Below, piece after piece: positions 35,904 to 46,569 of a stretch of DNA of 64,000 bases. The notes below the pieces were generated by a model. That model had not been told where the DNA came from, ran no database searches, and worked only from the letters and a program-made list of their open reading frames with translations. The stretch is from Leptobrachium leishanense (Eukaryota > Chordata > Amphibia > Anura > Megophryidae): contig CM019065.1 in NCBI GenBank assembly GCA_009667805.1, positions 22,223,822 through 22,287,821 on the forward strand. Reading direction: 5' to 3'. The position numbers and the translations under genes are program-made. Within the stretch, counting starts at the first letter, position 1. Each line of letters starts with the position of its first letter.

Positions 35904-35983
35904 CACTATATTGCCAAAAGTATTCGCTCACCCATCCATAAGCGAGTCAAGGCAGGTGAGCGAATACTTTTGGCAATATAGTG
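35904..35983. mobile_element. 80-bp palindromic Tc1-derived MITE
   Basis: CACTATATTGCCAAAAGTAT and its inverted copy almost abut, flanked by TA on both sides. The ends match a Tc1-type family common in fish and frogs; only the two termini remain. Confidence 0.85.
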
Positions 35984-36099
35984 TATATATATATATATAT
36001 AAATCCCCCAGGCAGGCGAGTGTGGGCCCCCTAGACTCAAGGGCCCAGGTGCAGTTGCACCCTCTGCACCCCTGGTAGTTACGCCCCTGACTAAATTAT

Positions 36100-38556
36100 A
36101 TAATTATTATATACTATATTATTAGAGTAATTTGAAATATTAAAATAAATACATGTTCTTTAAATAAATATGTATTATAATAAATTACACCCCCAACCCT
36201 CCTACACACTTACATATGCGTTTTTTTGGCAGTGGAAGTAATATATTTAGAGTTAATTTGGAGAATTAAAAAAGAAAGAAAAGATGTGGTGAAATATATT
36301 GGTGCCCATAGGCTTACCTCAGCCACTTCTGCTGGTTTCAAAAATTGTGTTTGACATACAATATATATATTTTTTATTGAATAATTCTAAAATCACAGGC
36401 AACAATTAAAACAATAACGTATAGATCCATGTGTAAATAGGAAACCTGACTAATATTAGAAATTGTTATACCATTGGAATAATGCTCATACAATATAGGT
36501 TGTATCAATGGCTAAATTGTTTGCCAGAGGTAGTGCATCCAGCCTTAGATCAGGGTAGATTTGATATATAATTAGAATATTGCTCAAGATCATGGGATTG
36601 TATCTGCACGGTCACACCCTCCTATATAATCGTGGACCAGCTAGTTAAAGTATATCACAGCTCCAAAGTTGGTGTAGTATTGCACTTCAGATTTTACTTA
36701 TGCTAGCATATCCACAAAAAGAACAGGATTTCACATAACATAAACCCAGTCGGTTGTGGTCTGTTTCAGATTGCTATGGCATCATTAGTACAGAGAAAAG
36801 CATGCCAAAAAATCACCAATTGGAAGCTAGCAGATAGATGCAGAACAAAACACATGCTTCCATGTGTCCATGGAGAGGACCATATATGCATAGTATAAAC
36901 CACACATTGTGCCAACAAACTGACCCTAGTTCTGGTTGAATTTCTGCACTAGCCCTTATAAAGACTCAGCCTGCATCAGCAATAACAATAGGATGAACAC
37001 ATAGCCCCAATGGCCATATATTATATTCAATTGTGGTCAAATACCCCAAAAAATATATAATCAGGATTCCAGAGTGAACTGTTAAAATCAAAATGCCATC
37101 ACCAAAAAACCGCTGATGCGCGTTTCGCCGTTACCAAAGAACGGCTTAGTCCAGAGCGTGATGTCGGCACTCACCCCCCACCCCTATTTATATCAGCAGC
37201 CGGCACCTCCCTTCTGCATTAGCGATGACCAGCCATCTCGCAGCATACGCTGACTTCCACATTATGCGTTTGATACAATTAGCGATTCACATGGCTCCTC
37301 TGGGCCAATCAGGTCATTATCTGGCTAGCAAGCACATAAACAATCAATACAATGTTGCCGATTGCTCGCTAAATAGCCAGCTTTGTAATACCAGATTGCT
37401 CAAACAGGCTTCCCATAATATTTTTGAGGAATATTGCATTAACATGGGGATACTACGGGGATACCTGCAGGCGCACATTATCCCTGTGAGCATCCCCATG
37501 TTAGCGTTAGAGTTGTAATAGTGCCCAGAATGTTTAGTGCATAGTTTTCTCTAGTCATTTCTGCCCCACAATAATTGTGAGATCGTGCACCATGAATCAT
37601 TTAACACCAGCTTTTTAGGATATAGTAACCTTTGGCTTTCTGCATCCCGACGGTAATTTGCGCCTAAGAATGGGGTCACTGACATGCCTACCTGCGTCCG
37701 ATGCAGCATTGTGATGCTTCATCGGGGCCGGTCACACTGTAGCGCGCTCATGACTTGAGCGCGGTACTAGCAGACGTGCTGAAAGCCTCCCCGTCGAAAC
37801 GCTAGACGCGTGTTGGACGGGGCTACATAGCATGATCCTCCATAGCACTAACTGCGCTCAGTGAGGCGGCCAGACGAGCATCGACTGGAGGAACGTCCAC
37901 TCTCACGGACGTTCCTTCCGCTCTTCAAAACGCTCACCTGACCCCGGCTTAATACCTCACTTATCGAAACGCTAATTAATGATTGCGCATCCTATACCTT
38001 AACATGGGGAGCGCAAAGTACAGTAAGTTCGCGCAAGCTGCGAGGCGCTAATTGATTTCTTCCCAGTGTAGCGTCAGGAATGTAATATAATTGCCACGCG
38101 TTTAACTTACTTCTCCTAGCGCTAACGATTACATATTGAGACTCTACATTAGCAACAACTATGGAATAGAGCCCTCTGACATTAGGGCTGGCTTGAAATT
38201 TACTCGATTGAAATAAAGATGGTTTCCACCATTATGTTGGTTGACCAACCAAACTTTAAAAACATCTCTGGAACCAACAACGATGTAATGATAAAGTCTC
38301 ATAATTGTGTCATAACATCAGAGCGTACATTCATATCTGTATAACAAAATGCAGAAATGCAGAATAATCAGTGTAGATGTGAAAAAAAACTAATTATCGA
38401 AGCTTCAATTGGAACTAATGCCAAAGTATGTTCCATATTTTGCTATACTGCACTCCACTCACATTCCATCAGTATTTCCAGAAATCTAGGACCAGTCTGA
38501 CATTAATAATCAGTTAATTACTCTGTATGCAGCGATATTGTGTTCCAGAATATATA
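36100..38556. other. V2R-A intron 1, repeat-derived, no gene seen
   Basis: AT-rich sequence to 37080, then a hammerhead-like motif (37111-37158), Harbinger-like MITE pieces with AACATGGGGA motifs (37440-37530, 38000-38110) and a second GAAACG element (37760-37820). No exon-like open frame has a recognisable domain. Confidence 0.5.
37111..37158 (-). ncRNA. hammerhead-ribozyme-like fold, degenerate
   Basis: On minus: CGCT arm, a decayed core GGACTAA, stem II GCCGTT / AACGGC with loop CTTTGGT, then GAA, ACGCGC, A and an AGCG arm. The order of parts fits a type I hammerhead, but the CUGANGA core is mutated. Inactive if real. Confidence 0.35.
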
Positions 38557-39091
38557 CACTGCCCGGTCAAAACACGTCACCACCTGGATGTAACTCAGCC
38601 AATAGGTGTTCACCTTCCATTGGATAATTACTGCAGTGATTAATATGTTTCAGCATAAAATGAGGTCATGTGACTCCCTGAATATACTGAATGAGCAGGT
38701 TTGTCCATCAATGTTTTTTTTCTCCCCTGATGGCACAGCGGGCATATTCCAATATGGGAATGCCAGGATTCATCAGGCTCAAATTGTGCAAGAGTGGTTC
38801 AGGGAGCGTGAGACATCATTTTCACACATAGATTGGCCACCGCACAGTCCAGACATTAACCCTATTGAGAATCTCTGGGATATGTGCTGGAGAAGACTTT
38901 ATGCAGCGCTACGACTCTCCCGTTATCAACACAAGATCTTGACCACAAATTAATGCCAGTCTGGACGCAAATAAATGCTGTGACATTGCATGAGTTTATC
39001 AACACAATGCCACGAGGCGAATGCGTGACACAATCACAACAAAAGGTGCGCCAAACAAAAATTACAGTGTGTGTAATTTGGCGTGGCAGTG
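38557..39091 (+). mobile_element. Tc1-like transposon remnant (535 bp)
   Basis: Ends CACTGCCCGGTCAAAAC and inverted GGCGTGGCAGTG, flanked by TA (38555-38556; 39092-39093). The interior encodes the second Asp and Glu parts of a transposase: [12 protein letters not shown], then [20 protein letters not shown]. The rest is deleted. Ends about 185 bp from V2R-A exon 1, on the opposite strand. Confidence 0.82.
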
Positions 39092-39275
39092 TAAACAAAT
39101 ATTTTATGAAAATACAACATGAACAGTTCTACCAGGTGAACACAATAACATGGTGAAAACACATATAGCTCTACAAACAGCGCAGAATCCTACTTATACT
39201 ATAATATGACAGTAACAAATGGCTATTGATACAATATAATCATCAACTTTCCAAAACTATCATAGCTTCTCTTAC

Positions 39276-39511
39276 ATTGTACATTTGGTCCTTGGTGGCC
39301 TTTCTCTGAAGAAGTCCTGTTGATAGTTATTTCCAAGATGCAGTGGCAGTAGCACTCCTATCATTACATCTCCATGTTGTGTCATTCCACTGAGCTCCGT
39401 CATGGGCAGCCTGCATCGCTGGTCCTCCGAGCAAAATACTGGCAGGAGGACAAACTGGATGAGATGTTGGATCACCCTATAGAAAAAAGCCACCATGGCT
39501 TCATATACCAT
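39276..39511 (-). CDS. V2R-A exon 1: signal peptide and N-terminus
   Basis: Encodes residues 1-78 plus two bases of codon 79. The start is MVYEAMVAFFYRV; a second ATG five codons in (39496) would give a tighter signal peptide. The hydrophobic run IQFVLLPVFC precedes a typical class C start with the motifs CRLPMTELSG, GDVMIGVLLPLH and RERPPRTKC. The donor is AAT followed by GTAAGAG at 39275-39269, leaving phase 2, which fits the single leading base of exon 2. Upstream, a CAG 7 bases before the first ATG could be an acceptor for a 5' UTR intron, so the transcript start may lie further right. The next exon is 19.2 kb away. The assignment to V2R-A rests on phase, strand and the absence of any other candidate exon 1 between the genes. 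Confidence 0.85.
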
Positions 39512-40448
39512 GAGAAACCTGTGAATATAACACAATATTTATCAGTTTAGCCTCTATTGGTCTTTCTCAACACTTTTGCAATAAAGAATATTGAATAATA
39601 CCAAAATAAAATGAGTATTGCTTAGAGATGGGAAGGCCTGGAAAAAAAACAGAACAATTGGGGAAAAACAAAATTTGAAAAAAAAAAAAAAAAGTGTGTG
39701 ATATGTTCTTTTACAATGATATATAATATGTCTAATATAGATTTAATAAGATTAGGACCTTAGTGAAAGACTTCTGAGGCTTTATTTAAAGTCTTAAATC
39801 ATTACAAGTTCTCTCGGCTGAAGACGAGCAAATCCTGGAATACAATTCAAGTAACACGTCTCAATGCAATACTCAACAAAAACATACATTTCAGCCTCTA
39901 GGGGGCGCTGCAGGGAAAAGGCTTTAGTTTAGCATGATTGTAAGCGCCATCTTGTACCTCCTACAGTGGTTGTTGGGATACAGTTGATGATAGTTTCTGT
40001 CTTTTCAGGCCTTAATGGACAGGTAAGAGGTTAAATTTGTCCCTATTTGATCCCTATTAATGTTCTCTCCAGCACACTATGGGATTCTGCAAATCATATC
40101 CCTCCTGCAACATGGTGACAAGGTCTCTGCACAACACGACCTCTAACACCTCTTGCATCTCGCTCCCTGCAGATTCCTGCATCTTCTGCTGCTGCTGTGA
40201 GAGAATCTGCTCTATGTTTACTAATATTCATACTAAATCAAGAAACAAACTAACCTGTGACGGGAGAAACGCTTGTTTCAATCCATGCAAACCTTATATT
40301 TTTAGAAGTCAATGAGAAAAATGACAATTATGGAGAGGAAGAAGAAACAGAAAATGATAGATCAGAAAATGAGATTAAATTGCATGTATTGTATATGTTG
40401 TGTCTTTTGTTTCCTTTTCTCTATTTTTTTTAAAGCACCGCTCAAAAC
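39512..40448. other. 5' flank of V2R-A, no clear promoter
   Basis: Intergenic side of exon 1. Poly-A runs and AT-rich sequence; a CTAGGGGGCGCTGCAGGGA block near 39900. A 78-codon frame at 40079-40315 shows no domain. I could not place a TATA box or initiator with any confidence. Confidence 0.5.
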
Positions 40449-41001
40449 TTAACCACTTCAATGCGGAGGACGCGCTCATTTTAAAAAAAAAAATTATAAA
40501 AAAAAAAATAAACAATTTTTTTTTCTTTTTTTTGGTTTGTTAATGCAGCAATATTGTTACCATTTCAATTATAATGTGAACAATGATGCTGCACTAACGA
40601 TTTTTGTATGCGGTGTGTTTGTTATAAATCGCATAATTTTCCCCAAAAAAAAATGTAACGAGACCCCATCTCTAATTTTTTTAACAAGCGCACCCCATAC
40701 AAAATATAACCGCAATTGCTCGCATGTTAAAATGTGGAAAAAAAAACACTTTACACATTGTAAATTATTGAAAATACATATTTTATTGCATTTTTTGTTA
40801 TAATATACAGACATGACATAACGTATACATATAATAATGACATATTATGAATCTACCGAGTCTGACGGAAAGAACGATATATAATATGTCTGTGTCATAT
40901 ACTAAAATAAGCCTTCAAAACACGTTTAAACATGATGAGCAAAACCGGTAAAAATGACCTCAGCACAGAGGTGTGAAAAGCCTCAGCAGCGAAAGGGCTA
41001 A
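40449..41001 (-). mobile_element. piggyBac-like TTAA MITE, reverse copy
   Basis: Aligns in reverse orientation to the first part of 56453-57568: shared AACGATATATAATATGTC, CATGACATAACGTATACAT, ACACTTTACACATTGTAA and AAGCGCACCCCATAC-like blocks. Ends are TTAACCACTTCAATGCGGAGG and, inverted, GCTGAGGC next to a decayed CTAA. Shorter than the other copy; no transposase. Confidence 0.75.
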
Positions 41002-41944
41002 ACCTCAACATGGAGCTTAAATATTGATGTATCCATATCCTACAGGCACAAATAATGCAGTTACTTTCTTTTGCTATTGGTGCTAAAGGGCAAATTTGAT
41101 ATACTGTATATATATATATATTTCTATTTTTTTATGTTGATGGTTTCTTGCTTTTATTGTTGCTCTTTAGGAATCAGAGGGGTGGTTACTTGTTCTCATA
41201 GTGGTTACTTGATCTCATACTATCACAAACAGAGTCCTTGCTTGTTTTTCCATTTGAAACAAAAGATAAAATTATAAAAAGCAAATTCAACTGAGACAAA
41301 ATTAATTTTATATGTCTAAACCTACTCCATGGTGTATATTTAAAATTTTTCTGAAAATTTCCAATTTTTGGAAAAAAACAGGGATTTTTTTTTTTCCATT
41401 GCTTCAAAACTTCTGGAAATTTTACATCTCTAGTATTGCTGCACCCAGTGAACATTAAATACATTATAAAAAGGTTTGAGATTTTTCTCTCACGTTCAAA
41501 GTTGAGAGTAGAATCCCCAGAGCTCGGGTTTTATCATGTACTGTTTGTCCAATTATTAAAAATTATTATCATCGCCATTTATAGTCAGGTCCAGAAATAT
41601 TGGGACATCGACACAATTCTAACATCTTTGGCTCTATACATCACCACAATGGAGTTGGAATGAAACAAACACAATGTGCTTTAACTGCAGACTGTCAGCT
41701 TTAATTTGAGGGTATGTACAATACATCCAACTCAGGTGAACGGTGTAGGACTTACAGCAGTTTTCAGATGTGCCTCCCACTTGTTAAGGGACCAAAGGTA
41801 ATGGGACAATTGGCTTCTCAGCTGTTCCATGGCCAGGTGTGTGATATTCCCCCATTACCCCAATTACAATGTGCAGATAAAAGGCCCAGAGTTCATTTCA
41901 AGTGTGCTATTTGCATTTGGAATCTGTTGCTGTCAACTCTCAAG

Positions 41945-42976
41945 ATGATATCCAAAGAGCTGTCACTATCAGTGAAGCAAGCCATCATTAGGCTAAAGAA
42001 ACAAAACAAACCCATCAGAGAGATAGCAAGAACATTAGGTGTGGCCAAAACAACTGTTTGGAACAGTCTCAAAAAGAAGGAATGCACCGGTGAGCTCAGC
42101 AACACCAAAAGACCCGGGAGACCACGGAAAACAACTGTGGTGGATGACCAAAGAATTCTTTCCCTGGTGAAGAAAACACCCTTCACAACAGTTGGCCAGA
42201 TCAAGAACACTCTCCAGGAGGTAGGTGTATGTGTGTCAAAGTCAACAATCGAGAGAAGACTTCACCAGAGTGAATACAGAGGGTTCACCACAAGACGTAA
42301 ACCATTGGTGAGCCTCAAAAACAGGAAGGCCAGATTAGAGTTTGCCAAACAACACATAACAAAGCCTTCACAGTTCTGGAACAAGAACCTATGGACAGAT
42401 GAGACCAAGATCAACTTGTACCAGAGTGATGGGAAGAGAAGAGTATGGAGAAGGAAAGGGACTGCTCATGATCCTAAGCATAACACCTCATCAGTGAAGC
42501 ATGATGGTGGTTGTGTCATGGCGTGGACATATATGGCTACCAATGGAACTGGTTTTCTTGTATTTATTGATGATGTGACTGCTGACAAAACAGCAGGATG
42601 AATTCTGAAGTGTTTCGGGCAATATTATCTGCTCACATTCAGCCAAATGCTGCAGAACTTATTGGATGGTGCTTCGCAGTGCAGATGGACAATGACCCAA
42701 AGCATACTGCAAAAGCAACCAAAGAGTTTTTGAAGGGACAGAAGTGGAATGTTATGCAATGGCCAAGTCAATCACCTGACCTGAATCCCATTGAGCATGC
42801 ATTTCACTTGCTGAAGACAAAACTGAAAATGCCCCAAGAACAAGCAGGAACTGAAGACAGTTGCAGTAGAGGCCTGGCAGAGCATCACCAGGGATGAAAC
42901 CCAGCGTCTGGTGATGTCTATGCGTTCCAGACTTCAGGCTGTGATTGACTGCAAAGAATTTGCAACCAAGTATTAA
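41945..42976 (+). pseudogene. Tc1 transposase, nearly intact but frameshifted
   Basis: Starts MISKELSLSVKQAIIRLKK. Helix-turn-helix IREIARTLGVAKTTVWNSL, then the AT-hook-like KRPGRPRKT, then the DD34E core: NLWTDETKINLY (Asp 1), MDNDPKHTAKATKEF (Asp 2), WPSQSPDLNPIEHAFHLLKT (Glu). It ends ...EFATKY and stop. Small frameshifts near 42592 (after ADKTAG) and near 42842 (after PQEQAG) are the only obvious breaks; otherwise the length of about 340 residues is normal. It is the youngest-looking transposase in the window. Confidence 0.88.
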
Positions 42977-43149
42977 GAAGGGAAAGTTTGATTTATGATT
43001 ATTATTCTGTCCCATTACCTTTGGTCCCTTAACAAGTGGGAGGCACATCTGCAAACTGCAAACTGCAAACTGTAACTCCTACACCGTTCACCTGAGTTGG
43101 ATGTACATACCCTCAAATTAAAGCTGACAGTCTGCAGTTAAAGCACATT

Positions 43150-43862
43150 GGCCCCTATTACGCTCTTGGCATTAAAATGCAGGCGCAGGGGAGGAAAAAC
43201 TGCACCCGCAGTTTCCCCCCTTGGGCTTGCGTTTTAACGCCAGATTACAATGCAGGCGCAAAAAATGCTGCCTGCGTTGTTATCGAGCGTTAAAGTTAGG
43301 GATGCGCGCGGCAGCGCTGAGCGCAGCCACACGCATCCTCTCAATGGAGTCCATAGGACTCCAATAAGTTCCTCTCTGACGGTCACGTGACCAGCCGGAT
43401 GGCATAGTGATACGCAGGGAAAGACAGGGGGACTTTTTCCCACTGTCTTTCCCTGCTCCCGCCGGCCGGAGGAGGCAACCGGAGCTGCGGTCCTCGCCGC
43501 GGGACAGAGGGTAAGTATGTGGCTTGTTTTTTTTATTTTTACAGCTTGTATTAACGGATTCTGCAGAAGCGGAAACCGTTTACACCGGGTCCTGGCTCTG
43601 GCTAACTTTTCGTTGACCAGAGCCAGGCGTTAATCAGCACTGGGACATTGTAATCCAGCGCTGATTAACGCTTTGCGCTCCCCATGTTAAGTATGGGGAG
43701 CGCAAAGTGCACTAACCTCGCGCAGAGGAGCTCAAGGTACCAAACGCAAACGGGTTTCTTAACCCGTTTGAGTTTGGATTGTAATAGGCAGCTAATATCG
43801 CAGCTAACGTTAGTCTGACGAAGGTGAGTGCTATCGTTAGCGTTAGGTATGTAATAGGGACC
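43150..43862. mobile_element. Harbinger-like MITE inside the Tc1 right end
   Basis: Ends GGCCCCTATTAC and inverted GTAATAGGGACC. Comparison with the intact left end of the Tc1 shows the empty site GCACATTGTGTTTG, so ATT is duplicated on each side (43147-43149; 43863-43865). The centre holds CGCTCCCCATGTTAAGTATG and GGGGAGCGCAAAG. Confidence 0.75.
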
Positions 43863-44083
43863 ATTGTGTTTGTTTCATTCCAACTCCATTGTGGTGGTGT
43901 ATAGAGCCAAAGACGTTAGAATTGTGTCGATGTCCCAATATTTCTGGACCTGACTGTATATAGCAGCAGCAATTTCCACAAGGCTTTACAATAACCAATG
44001 GGAACGAGATGAAAGTAAGGCAAAAATGAGAACAGAACCAAGAGGCGTAGAGGGCCCTGCTTAGAGGTTCTTACAGTCTAGAG

Positions 44084-44238
44084 CAGTGGTTTCCAACCCC
44101 TAACATGCCAGATTTTAGATTTTAAAGATTACCTTGGGAAAAGGCAAACTGAAGCAGCAAATCATATCAGCTGTGCTTCAGATATCGGGCAAATTTGGCC
44201 TGTATGGGGTACTTGCAGACCAGGGTTAGGAAATACTG
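44084..44238 (-). mobile_element. hAT MITE copy 1
   Basis: CAGTGGTTTCCAACCCC to GGGTTAGGAAATACTG, inverted ends of hAT/Charlie type. Flanked by GTCTAGAG at 44076-44083 and 44239-44246, an 8-bp target duplication. Internal landmarks match copy 2 in the opposite orientation. Confidence 0.88.
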
Positions 44239-44246
44239 GTCTAGAG

Positions 44247-44431
44247 CAGTGGTTCCCAACCACGGTCCTCAAGTACCCCCCAACAGGTTGTGTTTTCCAC
44301 ATATATGCAGCACAGCACAGGTGATAGGATTTGCTGCTCAGTGATTGCAGGATTCAGTCTGTATTTCACCAAGGTGATCCTTAAAATCTGGCTTTTTGGG
44401 GGTACTTGAGGACCGCGGTTGGGAACCACTG
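44247..44431 (+). mobile_element. hAT MITE copy 2, sharing a target duplication with copy 1
   Basis: CAGTGGTTCCCAACCACGG to GCGGTTGGGAACCACTG. Flanked by GTCTAGAG at 44239-44246 and 44432-44439. It adjoins copy 1 with only the shared 8 bp between them, in opposite orientation. Confidence 0.9.
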
Positions 44432-45099
44432 GTCTAGAGGGATTGGGGTGGAGGAAGAACAGAGGAATTTGATTGGTCATCGGGATCATTAGCACTAGTG
44501 TTACAGAAATAAGGAGGACATGGAAGGAGCCTCTATCATGATGTGTGTGTAGGTGAGGAGAGGGATAGTTCGGCATCAGTAATGTGGCATGATAATTTGA
44601 AGAGATGGGTTTTAAGGGATTTCTTAAAGGCCTGAAGATTTAGGGAGAATCTGATATGACAAGGTAGGTCATTCCACAGGACCAGAGCTGCCCTTGAGAA
44701 GCCTTGGAGGTGTTAGTTGGTGGTGCAGGTGGAAACACAATACAGGTGGAAAACTTGCATTGCTTATATACAGCAATATTTCAGCATCAAAATCTCTGGA
44801 CTAAATCATCTAAATGATTATATAATAGCTATATATTCTTTAACCTTAACATCAAAGAGAACTAGAGAAAAGCTCTAGATTGTCTAGAAAACAAGTAACA
44901 TGGTTATATATGTGTTATGTCAATGTGTCCTCAATATAATGACATACTAACCAAGCTAATTCTTTCATCATATCATTCCTGCCTTGTGTCTAGCTGGGAA
45001 GAGATGCAGATGCTTAAATAGGACACATACAGTATCCTATACCCAGTGTACACATCAAATGTCGCCGACGTTCAGAATGCCTGACCGCCAATATTTTTT

Positions 45100-46530
45100 G
45101 TAGCATTTCAACCAATCATAACGGATTAATCAGTGACATGATGGTCATGATGTTGTAAAGTTGTAGAAAGTCTAAAATGGTCAGTGTCTAACTATCCCAA
45201 TGGCTGAAAACAAAAAGTTTGACGAACACATTGTTGGAAACGATCAGTGAAAAACCGATCACATTGGCCACTAAGAGATTCTTTAGAGTACATTGTCATA
45301 ATGATCATTGGGAAAACGTACTTAAAATGGTCAGAGAAATGAGTTGGAATATCAGTAAAACAACGATCACATTGGACATTGATAAAATGGTTGATTAGGT
45401 TATTTGTAATGAAAACGAAAAGAATAATCAGTAACATGTTGCTCATAGATGGAATGGACAGAATTTAAAATATTACAGAAGTTCTAGGAAGACCAGAATA
45501 GTCAGTGAAATACCATTCCAATGGCAAAAGAAAACGGTTGATGGCACATTGTTGGAAATGCTCATTCAAAAACAATCTAATTGGCCACTATGAGATCATC
45601 GGAGTACATGACCAATGATCATTGGGAGAACGGACTTAATAATTAATAACAAAATGGTCAGAGAAATCAGTTGGAATATCAGTGATAAAGACGACCACAT
45701 TGAACAATGATATAATGGTTGGCTAAGTTAGTTGCAATGAAAACGAAAAGAATTATCAGTGACATGTTGGGCATAGATGGAATGCACAGAATTTAAAATA
45801 TATTAGTAGTTGTAGAAAGTCCAGAGTGGTCAGTGAAAGACTATCCCAATGGTCAAAAACAAAAAAGGTTGATGGACAGACACATTGTCGGAAATGGCAG
45901 TGACCAAGCCATCAGTATGGTCACTATGAGAGTCGGAGTGCTTTGTCATAATGGTCAGTTGGAGAATGGACTTAACAATCAGTAGTAAAAATGGTCAGAG
46001 AAATCAGTTGGAATATCAGTGAAAGAACGATCACAATGGACATTGATAAAATGGTTGGTTAAGTTAGTTGGTAATGTCAATGAAAGAATTATCAGAATAG
46101 TCAATAGTGTGATCGGAATGGTCACTGGGAAAGATATTCACATTGGTCACTGTCAGAATGTTGGACCAAATTGAGAGAACGGTCAATGGACGAACAGTTA
46201 AAAGAGTCCATACTTAAATGAATGGGGGAATTGGTTCTCAAAATGACCAGTGGAGGTATGATCACAACAGACAGTAACAAAATGGTTGGGAAGACAGTGT
46301 CACAATGTTCATTAAACGTATGGTTCGAGAACTTATCTGAGCGTCGAGTGAAAAATGGCCAGTGGAGGAATTATTTAACAAGTCAGTGAACAAAACGACA
46401 GCTGTAGTTAATGGCAGAATAAAAATTTGCCGAATAGCTGGAATGGTCAGTCAAGTAAAGACCACACTGATCAATAGCAAATTGTTGACCCAAATAACTG
46501 TCTAACTGGTTAATGGTTGAGTGATCGATG
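45100..46530. repeat. ~335-bp tandem repeat, degenerate
   Basis: The marker GAAATCAGTTGGAATATCAG recurs at about 45340, 45670 and 46000, with ATGGTCAG-type sub-repeats throughout. No gene. Copies become too diverged to align by eye after about 46100. Confidence 0.75.
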
Positions 46531-46569
46531 TCCACTTACAGTATTGGGTGGGGAATATAATCAGACAGA

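Larger units (their letters stand above)
41582..43956 (+). mobile_element. Tc1-like transposon with long inverted ends, carrying a MITE
   Basis: The left end AGTCAGGTCCAGAAATATTG and its inverted partner at 43956 are flanked by TA. Terminal homology extends over more than 100 bp (TTGGCTCTATACATCACCAC, GGAGTTGGAATGAAACAAAC). It encodes a nearly intact transposase. A 713-bp MITE (43150-43862) sits inside the right inverted end. Confidence 0.9.
43960..44740 (-). repeat. LINE 3' UTR-like fragment with two MITE insertions
   Basis: The flanking sequence (GAGGGCCCTGCTTAGAGGTTC at left; GGTCATTCCACAGGACCAGA at right) resembles the 3' portion of frog L2/CR1-type LINEs read on minus. It is interrupted by two hAT-like MITEs. 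Assignment to a LINE class is tentative. Confidence 0.45.

Noticed and set aside
39993..40035. Short exon-like plus-strand segment with AG and GTAAG borders
   Set aside because: Only about 15 bases between the sites and no partner exons; chance splice motifs.
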